Source: Planctomycetota bacterium (GTDB lineage Bacteria; Planctomycetota; UBA8108; UBA1146; JAJFFE01). Taken from it: DNA of 7,991 bases. This document shows, piece after piece, positions 1-5,121 of the stretch. A program made the position numbers and the translations under genes. The stretch is taken from assembly GCA_020425835.1 (NCBI GenBank), contig JAGQRC010000129.1:1-7991 (forward strand). Reading direction: 5' to 3'. The notes under the pieces are model-generated. The model searched no databases, was not told where the DNA came from, and worked only from the letters and a program-made list of their open reading frames with translations. The stretch's first letter is position 1. Each line of letters starts with the position of its first letter.

Positions 1-100
1 GTATGAGCCAATACGACTGCGTTTCGCCGGAAGTACTGGCCTTGAAATCTCGGACTCTCGCCTCGAAAGCAGTTTTTTTCCGCGCGAACCGCGGCGACCT
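1..100. other. Left-edge non-coding stretch
   Basis: This lies downstream of the minus-strand acetyltransferase stop. It holds a run of seven T (73-79) next to a short inverted repeat CCGCG/CGCGG (80-84 and 90-94). For plus-strand transcription the T-run precedes the repeat, and on the minus strand the repeat is followed by A, so neither orientation makes a canonical intrinsic terminator. I see no gene here. Confidence 0.5.
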
Positions 101-673
101 TCACCGAACGAAGGACTCGCGGAGGATCGCGAAGCAGATCGTGTCCCGTCGCTCCCCGCTCGGCGCGAGCATGTGACTCTTCAAACGTCCCTCGCGCTCG
201 AGACCCGCCTTCTCCGCGACGCGAACACTCGCGGGGTTCGCCGCATCGCACCGCCACGAGAGCCGTAGCCACGGCCACTCGCTGAATCCCCAGCGGAGCA
301 TCGCACCGAGGAAACGGGTTCCCAGTCCGCGCCCCGCGCGATCCCCTCGGATCCACATGCCCATCTCGGCGCTGCGGAGTTCGAGCCCGCCCTCCCGGAG
401 GTGATAGCCCCCGCCGCCCCAGAGCTCGCGTTCATCCGGGGACATCAAGGCGATCACGAAATCCCTCGCGAGCAGCCACCGAGCGTTGAACTCGCGAACG
501 AGTCGCTCGGCCTCCTCGTCGGACTGATCGGGCTTGGCCCAGGGCATGAACGGCTTCAGATGATCATAGGATGCGTTGCCCGCCTCGCGGAGGAGTGCGC
601 CGTCCCCGGGTCGGTAGCAGCGGAGGATGAACTCGGGCGTCTCGAATCGGAACGGCGCGAAGAGATAGTCCAC
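101..673 (-). CDS. GNAT-family N-acetyltransferase (RimJ/RimL-like)
   Basis: This 190-residue protein has the size and layout of a stand-alone GNAT domain, which transfers an acetyl group from acetyl-CoA to an amine in the cytoplasm. The acetyl-CoA pyrophosphate loop is visible as AGRGLGT at residues 113-119, after the beta-4 strand MGMWIR (104-109). The later NPASVRVAEKAGL stretch (146-158) is the usual alpha-4/beta-6 signature of RimJ/RimL-type enzymes (N-x-x-S-x-x-V-A-E-K-x-G). The N-terminal half (T-P-E-F-I-L-R-C-Y-R-P-G-D) also fits this subgroup. The start is GTG, supported by a GAGGAG site 6 nt upstream and by its position 2 bp after the stop of the flavoprotein gene, so the two are probably cotranscribed. 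The substrate cannot be read from the sequence; ribosomal-protein, antibiotic and small-amine acetylation are all possible. Confidence 0.9.
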   Translation of the reverse strand: MDYLFAPFRFETPEFILRCYRPGDGALLREAGNASYDHLKPFMPWAKPDQSDEEAERLVREFNARWLLARDFVIALMSPDERELWGGGGYHLREGGLELRSAEMGMWIRGDRAGRGLGTRFLGAMLRWGFSEWPWLRLSWRCDAANPASVRVAEKAGLEREGRLKSHMLAPSGERRDTICFAILRESFVR

Positions 674-675
674 GG

Positions 676-1341
676 TCAGCTCCTCGGTCGTCGATAGCGG
701 ACCACGTAGTCAGGTGTCGCGACATCGGGGTGGAGGCGCGCGTCGGCGATGGGATCCCCCACCGCGAGTCCGAGCGGCAGCACGCCGGCCCAGATCGGGA
801 GCGCGTAGTCGGCCTCCTCATCGCCCACCGGCGCGTCGCGGAGTTTCGCGGATGCCTCGTCGATCGGGAAGGCGACCACGGCCGTCGCGGCACTCTCCGA
901 TTCGCTCGGCATCCGCGCATCCGAGGAGCGTCCGGGGACGACGTGCTCGACGAGCGCCTCGAACACGCGCGACTTCTCGGCGGCCTCCTCGACGGGACGC
1001 CCGCGACCGAGGACGACCACGCTGCGATAGTTCATGGAGTGATGGAACGCGGAACGAGCGAGGACCAGACCGTCCACGAGGGTGACCGAGATGCAAGCGG
1101 GACTGCCCGCTCCGATCACGCGGAGCAATCGGCTTCCGCGCGAGCCGTGCAGGAAGAGTTCATCCCCGATGCGGCCGTGGATGGTCGGAATGACGAACGG
1201 CTGTCCCTCTTCGACGATCCCGACATGGCAGATCAGCGCCTCGTCGATGATCGCATCGATCAGCGCCCGGTCGTACCGTCCGCGCGACGGAATGCGGCGA
1301 ACCCGGGATCGGTCGCTCGGCGGAAGGCCTGCGGCGTCCAT
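676..1341 (-). CDS. Pyridoxamine 5'-phosphate oxidase-related FMN-binding protein
   Basis: This 221-residue protein has the split-barrel flavin-binding fold of the pyridoxamine-5'-phosphate-oxidase-like superfamily, specifically the group that includes nitroimidazole-resistance (NimA-like) proteins. Seen directly: SRVRRIPSRGRYD at 12-24 and the strand DEALICHVGIV at 33-43. Next come the FMN-contacting segments FVIPTIHGR (49-57) and LHGSRGSRLLR (64-74), the hallmark RSAFHHSMNYRSVVVLGRG (96-114), and a C-terminal WAGVLPL (184-190). Length is normal for the family. The ATG at 1341 has an AAAGGA site 7 nt upstream. It precedes the acetyltransferase gene by 2 bp, so both are likely in one operon with a promoter in the 121-bp gap upstream. 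Members bind FMN or a related flavin and reduce varied substrates; the actual substrate is unknown. True vitamin B6 synthesis (PdxH) is unlikely because the sequence follows the Nim-like pattern. Confidence 0.9.
   Translation of the reverse strand: MDAAGLPPSDRSRVRRIPSRGRYDRALIDAIIDEALICHVGIVEEGQPFVIPTIHGRIGDELFLHGSRGSRLLRVIGAGSPACISVTLVDGLVLARSAFHHSMNYRSVVVLGRGRPVEEAAEKSRVFEALVEHVVPGRSSDARMPSESESAATAVVAFPIDEASAKLRDAPVGDEEADYALPIWAGVLPLGLAVGDPIADARLHPDVATPDYVVRYRRPRS
680..685 (-). promoter_or_regulatory. Ribosome binding site for the acetyltransferase GTG start
   Basis: GAGGAG on the minus strand lies 6 nt before the GTG at 673-671, inside the last codons of the upstream gene. It supports the GTG start and coupled translation of the pair. 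Confidence 0.65.
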
Positions 1342-1462
1342 GTCGACGTCCTTTCGATGGTTCGGACACGCGTGTCGATGGGGTGGAACGCCGAGGAATC
1401 GGACGGCGCGCTTCGCATCGAACCGCGGTGTCCGTACACGCGTGGGCGGGCTCCACTCGCGA
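1342..1462 (-). promoter_or_regulatory. Upstream region of the flavoprotein-acetyltransferase pair, with inverted repeats
   Basis: This 121-bp gap lies between the lipoprotein stop and the flavoprotein start. It holds a perfect 12-bp palindrome GACACGCGTGTC at 1365-1376, and a second site at 1428-1444 made of GTGT-4nt-ACAC followed by CGTG. The nonamer ACACGCGTG occurs in both (1366-1374 and 1436-1444), exactly 70 bp apart. Paired related dyads just upstream of an operon suggest operators for a dimeric repressor, but no clear -35/-10 pair is visible and no regulator gene adjoins. An AAAGGA ribosome binding site sits at 1349-1354. Confidence 0.35.
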
Positions 1463-2122
1463 TCAAGGATACTCGATCGACTCGAGCGTCCGCGTCACCA
1501 GCGGCTCACCGTCGAGCGTCGTCTCGATGCGCGCGGGCGGTCCGGGGTGGGCCACAGCGTAATCGAATCGCGCGACGATCTCTCGGCCGTCCTCGACCTT
1601 GCGCGACCGATAGACCCGACAGTCCAGACGACCGAGCGGCAGCTCGACCTGCTCGGCGAGGACCTGCGTCGACACGGTGGAGAAGATGTCGTACCGAGTC
1701 CAGTCCTCCCAGCGGCCCCGCACCTCGACCGACTCGGAGACGTTTCCACGATCCGTCGTGACCTCGAGACCGACTTCGTCGTCGTCGTTGGCGATCACAC
1801 GAACTGTTTGCGTCTCCGACGGGCGACCCGGTGACGTGGTCCGGTAGACCCAGACCGTTCCGACCGGGCAGGCGGCTCGAACTTCCTCGACGGTGAAGGG
1901 CGGCTGCACGGTTGCGACGCCCTCGCTCCGGCCCCCATCAGCGAGCACTTCCCCGGTGGGCTCTTCGACGGAGCTCGGGCCAGAACCCTGCGGCGAGCCC
2001 GTCGGGTCCCGAAGCGAAGCGCCTTCTCGCTGCTCACGCACGAGATCCGGCATCGCGCAGCCCGCGACGACGCTCCCCACGACGACCAACACTCCCGACA
2101 ACGCGACCCGAACGAGCTTCAC
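1463..2122 (-). CDS. Putative lipoprotein with C-terminal beta-rich domain, unknown function
   Basis: Translation from the GTG at 2122 gives 219 residues. The first 22 (KLVR, then a hydrophobic stretch ending VVAGC) form a type II signal peptide with lipobox V-A-G-C, so Cys22 would be lipidated and the protein anchored in an envelope membrane. Residues 23-75 are a Pro/Ser/Gly/Glu-rich linker. Residues 78-219 look like one beta-rich domain with two cysteines (Cys85 in AACPVGT and Cys168 in RLDCRVYR). The part from LPLGRLDCRVYR through the ARIETTLDGEPLV region recalls small beta-barrel domains of the DUF3108 kind, but I cannot confirm this. The GTG overlaps the upstream lipoprotein stop as GTGA, and a GAGGGAG site lies 8 nt before it, which fixes the start. 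A longer reading to 3052 in this frame only shadows the upstream gene. Confidence 0.8.
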   Translation of the reverse strand: MKLVRVALSGVLVVVGSVVAGCAMPDLVREQREGASLRDPTGSPQGSGPSSVEEPTGEVLADGGRSEGVATVQPPFTVEEVRAACPVGTVWVYRTTSPGRPSETQTVRVIANDDDEVGLEVTTDRGNVSESVEVRGRWEDWTRYDIFSTVSTQVLAEQVELPLGRLDCRVYRSRKVEDGREIVARFDYAVAHPGPPARIETTLDGEPLVTRTLESIEYP

Positions 2123-3093
2123 GGCCGCAGCTCCCTCGAGCGACCGTTCGGACCGAGTACGTCGACCTTGCCGAGCTCGGGCTCGACCGCGCGGAGTCGG
2201 ACGACCGGCGATTCGTGGCCGTCGAACACGGTGACCGCTCCACCGCCGGTCGACGAGCTGCCCAGCCGGATCAGGGTCTGTCCGAGATGGTCCCACGTCT
2301 CGATCGTGCCATCCGTGCCGTCGACGACCCCGATCGCCACCGCCGGGCCCGCCGCCGAGTAGACCTCGATCTGCCCATCGATCTCGTCGTGGAGCAGACG
2401 AACCAGATCGCCACCATCGCGGTGGCCCGTCCGAAGGTTGCCGGCGCCGCTCGGATCGACCCACATCTCCGCGACCGGCTGCCCCCCGATGTGTCGGAGG
2501 ATCAACTGACCTCCGGCCGACATCGGCGCGACACCCATCGCCGCGACTTCCTCTCCGCCGCCCGCGAACAACCGGAACATGCCGGCACCGTGAGCGTCCT
2601 CCCCGACCGTGGCGACGACTTCCCCCGTCTGGTTGACGATCTGGATCTCCCGCGCACGCAAGAGACCGGGGACGCGCGACGTGACCTGACGGTACTCGCC
2701 TTCGATCGCGGCGAGCAACGAGGTCAGGCGATCCCGATGCTCGACGAGGAATGTGCCGTACTTCCCGAGCTGCTCGACCCCTTCGAGCCGCTCGATGCGA
2801 TCGAGGAGCTCGCGCGCCTGCCGGGAGGACTCCTCGATCCGCGCGGTCAAGTTGGAGAAGCGCTCGACCGAGCTGTCGAGCTCCTCGAGCCGAGCCTCGA
2901 TCGCCGCGAGGCGGGACTCCGAGTTCGAGAGCGCGACGCGAACCTCGCCCGTGTCGCTCACCGACGCGTGCGGCTCCACTGCGGCAGGCGGCGTCACGCT
3001 CTCGCCGAACCGGCCGACATCCGTGCGAGTTCCGGCGCAGCCGGCGGCCCAACTGGCCAAGCCGACGATCAGCACTTGCTGAGAAAGCCGCAT
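2119..3093 (-). CDS. Putative lipoprotein: coiled coil plus tandem beta-repeat domain
   Basis: Translation from the ATG at 3093 gives 324 residues. A short basic N-terminus and hydrophobic segment end in WAAGC, a lipobox with Cys19 as the predicted lipid anchor. Residues 55-135 are charged and heptad-like (SRLAAIEARLEELDSSVERF and on), predicting a coiled coil. Residues 148-324 break into about eight units of 21-24 residues. Most begin Gly-x-hydrophobic and carry a Gly turn followed by a valine-rich strand: units start at R148, G171, G195, N219, G240, G262, G285 and G308. This suggests stacked two-strand hairpins, a beta-solenoid or sheet. A surface or periplasmic structural or binding role is inferred; no catalytic motif is seen. 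The ATG at 3105 is in frame but has a weaker ribosome site than the GGGAGG before 3093. The next gene starts within this stop codon. Confidence 0.8.
   Translation of the reverse strand: MRLSQQVLIVGLASWAAGCAGTRTDVGRFGESVTPPAAVEPHASVSDTGEVRVALSNSESRLAAIEARLEELDSSVERFSNLTARIEESSRQARELLDRIERLEGVEQLGKYGTFLVEHRDRLTSLLAAIEGEYRQVTSRVPGLLRAREIQIVNQTGEVVATVGEDAHGAGMFRLFAGGGEEVAAMGVAPMSAGGQLILRHIGGQPVAEMWVDPSGAGNLRTGHRDGGDLVRLLHDEIDGQIEVYSAAGPAVAIGVVDGTDGTIETWDHLGQTLIRLGSSSTGGGAVTVFDGHESPVVRLRAVEPELGKVDVLGPNGRSRELRP
2122..2652 (-). repeat. Eight tandem 21-24-residue beta-hairpin repeats
   Basis: These are protein-level repeats inside the coiled-coil lipoprotein (residues 148-324). Successive unit starts are spaced 23, 24, 24, 21, 22, 23 and 23 residues apart. 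The shared pattern is G-x-hydrophobic-x-hydrophobic, three or four residues, G, two residues, then V/L-rich. Sequence identity between units is low, so this is an old duplication with conserved structure. Confidence 0.6.
2131..2137 (-). promoter_or_regulatory. Ribosome binding site for the downstream lipoprotein
   Basis: GAGGGAG on the minus strand is 8 nt before the GTG at 2122-2120. It lies within the end of the preceding gene and decides the start in favour of the short lipoprotein form. Confidence 0.6.
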
Positions 3094-3506
3094 CGCGCCT
3101 CCCATCCGTTCCGCGAGTTTGCCCCGCGATGATCCCGACTCCCCGACTCCGAGCAACCCCTCGTGGACGGGGCCGGGCCGTGCTCCGCAGCGGCCGTCCC
3201 TGGCCGACCGTCGAGCCCGTCTCGATCCTGGGAATCTCCCCGGCCCGGGCCGTCTCCGCAAGCTCCTCCGAGATTTGAACCTACTCCAACACTCGGCGGG
3301 ATCCCACCGCGGGACTCGGCTTTGCTCGCGCGCCTCGGCCGAAGGGGGGACGTCTCGTATCGGGGAAGTGTTGGGAGGCTCGGGTGGTCGCGTCGTCCGT
3401 TCGCGATCGCCGAGCGATCCCCGCCTTCCCGTTGCGGTGCCGTTCGATTCTCCGGCCGCGATGGCCGGCAAGACTCCGTGAACCCAGACTCCTGAGAGGC
3501 GAACTC
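3094..3506. promoter_or_regulatory. 413-bp divergent intergenic region with inverted repeats
   Basis: The region separates the minus-strand lipoprotein pair from the plus-strand propeller gene and should carry promoters for both. I find no convincing coding region: possible translations are Pro/Arg/Ser-rich and resemble no family. It holds a perfect 12-bp palindrome CGGCCCGGGCCG at 3241-3252 and a 16-bp near-palindrome centred on GGGATCCC at 3294-3309. A hairpin CCGGCC-GCGAT-GGCCGG lies at 3452-3468, 38 bp before the propeller ATG. A TTGAAC at 3275-3280 resembles a -35 box but has no matching -10 at normal spacing, so I call no promoter. Confidence 0.45.
3098..3103 (-). promoter_or_regulatory. 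Ribosome binding site choosing the coiled-coil lipoprotein start
   Basis: GGGAGG on the minus strand is 4 nt before the ATG at 3093-3091. The alternative in-frame ATG at 3105-3103 would overlap this site and has only a weak purine stretch upstream, so 3093 is preferred. Confidence 0.5.
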
Positions 3507-4982
3507 ATGCAAATGCCGAGTGGTGGCGTCCAGCGTGTTCTCGTGGTGACCCTGGTAACCGGGCTCCTCACCGTCTCGACCGCGGTGCGGGCGAGCCAAG
3601 AGAGCTACAAGATCGTTCCGAGCGATGGAGGGGCGGAGAACGAGTTCGGGTTCTCGGTCGCACTGGATCAGGGCCTGTTGGTCGTCGGCGCACGTCACGA
3701 CGACGACAACGGTCCCGAGTCGGGCTCGGCCTACGTCTACGACGCGCTCTCCGGTGCGCTCGTCTTCAAGCTGACCGCGAGCGATGGTGCGGCTGGAGAT
3801 GAGTTCGGCTTCTCGGTCGCGATCGACGGCGGACACATCGCCATCGGCGCGCTGCGGGACAACCAGGGTGGAGTGACATCCGGCTCCGTCTATCTGTTCG
3901 ATGCGTCAACCGGAGCGGAGCTCGCCAAGCTCACCCCGAGCGACGGCGCGGACGGAGATGAGTTCGGCCACTCGGTCGCGATCGAGGGGAACCTCGTCGC
4001 GGTCGGCGCGAAGCGCGACGATGACAACGGGCTCGACTCGGGTTCCGCTTACCTGTTCAGCGTGAGCACTGGCCTCCAGGTCGACAAGCTCGTGCCGAGC
4101 GACGGCGCGATGAACGACAACTTCGGCGGCGCGATCGCGATGGATGGCGGAGTCGTGGCGATCGGCGCCCATGCCGACTGGGACAACGGTCCGCTCTCCG
4201 GCTCGGCATACCTCTTCGACGCATCGACGGGCGCCCTGCTCTTCAAGCTGCTCGCCGACGATGGCGCCACGAACGACTTCTTCGGTTCGTCGATCGACAT
4301 CGACAATGGTGTGGTCGCGGTCGGAGCGTGGTCGAAGAGCATCGTCTTCGATCATTCGGGGGCGGCGTACACGTTCGATGCGTCGACGGGAGCCCAGCTG
4401 GCCCGGCTCGTCCCGAGCGACACGGGGGACCAAGACAACTTCGGCTTCGCGATCTCGATCGACGGCGGGGTCGTCGCGGTCGGTGCGCGTCAAGACAACG
4501 ACAACGGCTTCGATGCCGGCTCCGCGTATCTCTTCGATGCGTTCTCCAACACCCAGCTCGACAAGCTCCTGGCCAGCGATGGCGCCGCGCTCGACTACTT
4601 CGGCTCGTCGATCGCGTCGGCGAACGGCGTCGTGGTGGTGGGATCGATCGGAGACCAGGACCTCGGCAACGACACGGGGTCGGCGTACGTGTTCGGCACG
4701 CCATCGCCCGACTCGTTCGTTCGGGGCGACGGCAACGATGACAGTGTCGTCAACCTCGCCGACGTGATCTACGCGCTGAACTACCTGTTCCTGTCCGGTC
4801 CGGCCGTCTGTGCCGACGCGATCGACTCCAACGACGACGGCATCGTCAACCTCGCCGACGCGATCCACCTGATCAACTGGCTGTTCGTCACCGGGCCAGG
4901 ACCGGTCTCCCCGTTCCCGAACTGCGGCCCCGACGGCACGCAGGACCCGCTCACCTGCAGCGGGTACACCTCCTGCCCGTGA
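3507..4982 (+). CDS. Secreted seven-bladed FG-GAP propeller protein with dockerin-like C-terminus
   Basis: The ATG at 3507 follows GAGAGG by 7 nt and gives 491 residues. Residues 1-29 form a Sec signal peptide with likely cleavage after VRA. Residues 45-398 hold seven FG-GAP blades, with the Phe-Gly pair at F47, 100, 153, 206, 259, 312 and 365, always exactly 53 apart. Each blade runs FG-x-S/A-hydrophobic, D-x-G-hydrophobic-V-A-hydrophobic-G-A, an acidic loop, SGSAYLFDASTG and KL-x-SDGA. Acidic DNG-type loops (blades 1, 3, 4, 6) could bind calcium, as in integrin propellers. Residues 408-419 and 440-451 are two EF-hand-like dockerin loops (D-x-N-x-D-x-x-x-N-x-x-D), followed by a tail with Cys473, 484 and 490. 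The protein is probably exported and binds a partner or ligand. It appears monocistronic. An earlier in-frame start at 3384 would bury the signal peptide. Confidence 0.9.
   Translation: MQMPSGGVQRVLVVTLVTGLLTVSTAVRASQESYKIVPSDGGAENEFGFSVALDQGLLVVGARHDDDNGPESGSAYVYDALSGALVFKLTASDGAAGDEFGFSVAIDGGHIAIGALRDNQGGVTSGSVYLFDASTGAELAKLTPSDGADGDEFGHSVAIEGNLVAVGAKRDDDNGLDSGSAYLFSVSTGLQVDKLVPSDGAMNDNFGGAIAMDGGVVAIGAHADWDNGPLSGSAYLFDASTGALLFKLLADDGATNDFFGSSIDIDNGVVAVGAWSKSIVFDHSGAAYTFDASTGAQLARLVPSDTGDQDNFGFAISIDGGVVAVGARQDNDNGFDAGSAYLFDAFSNTQLDKLLASDGAALDYFGSSIASANGVVVVGSIGDQDLGNDTGSAYVFGTPSPDSFVRGDGNDDSVVNLADVIYALNYLFLSGPAVCADAIDSNDDGIVNLADAIHLINWLFVTGPGPVSPFPNCGPDGTQDPLTCSGYTSCP
3639..4700 (+). repeat. 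Seven tandem 159-bp repeats encoding propeller blades
   Basis: The DNA period is exactly 159 bp over seven units with no net insertion or deletion. Some stretches are nearly identical: a 15-mer starting at 3795 recurs at 3954, followed after a few changed bases by another shared 15-mer. The TTCGATGCGTC-type segment recurs at 3897, 4215 and 4374. Unit 5 has lost the acidic loop (residues 276-285) and unit 7 is the most diverged. Confidence 0.85.
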
Positions 4983-5121
4983 CACGGCCTTCGAACCCGA
5001 TGCGCTGAGTCCGATGAGCTCGCGGTGGTCCCTCGACCACTGCGGGCTCCGATCGGCGGGTCGCCTTCCCACCTCTCCCGCGCGCCGCTACCCTGCCCGA
5101 CCGCCGCGACAGGAGAGTTCC
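4983..5121 (+). other. Spacer between the propeller and aminotransferase genes
   Basis: This 139-bp gap carries a hairpin at 5021-5044 and the aminotransferase ribosome binding site AGGAG at 5111-5115. The part between is pyrimidine-rich (around 5069-5100), with no convincing promoter hexamers. Confidence 0.4.
5021..5044 (+). terminator. Hairpin after the propeller gene, possible terminator
   Basis: A 10-bp stem (CGCGGTGGTC paired with GACCACTGCG, one G-T wobble) encloses the tetraloop CCTC, 38 bp after the stop codon. It is strong and well placed, but no T-run follows. It may therefore be a Rho-assisted terminator or an RNA-stabilising hairpin rather than a classic intrinsic terminator. Confidence 0.4.

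Noticed and set aside
73..94. T-run plus inverted repeat as a terminator for the acetyltransferase
   Set aside because: The T-run is on the wrong side of the hairpin for plus-strand use and appears as an A-run on the minus strand, so it does not make an intrinsic terminator.
2123..3052. Extension of the short lipoprotein frame upstream to 3052
   Set aside because: This part overlaps the coiled-coil lipoprotein in another frame and translates to Arg/Gly-rich sequence. The signal peptide and lipobox begin only at 2122, where a ribosome site is present.
1912..3132. 406-residue plus-strand open frame across the lipoprotein genes
   Set aside because: Composition is Arg/Asp/Ala-rich without domains. 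It covers two better-supported minus-strand genes and has no plausible ribosome site.
3106..3471. N-terminal extension of the coiled-coil lipoprotein frame to 3471
   Set aside because: The extra residues are Arg/Pro-rich and would place the signal peptide and lipobox internally.
3163..3495. 110-residue plus-strand frame in the divergent gap
   Set aside because: It is Pro/Ser/Arg-rich with no motif, overlaps the leader of the propeller gene, and looks like chance openness at high GC.
3906..5072. Long minus-strand open frame (388 residues) opposite the propeller gene
   Set aside because: It is the antisense shadow of a high-GC repeat gene. The translation is Arg/Val/Asp-rich with repeats that mirror the propeller period, with no signal peptide, domain or ribosome site, while the plus strand encodes clear blades.
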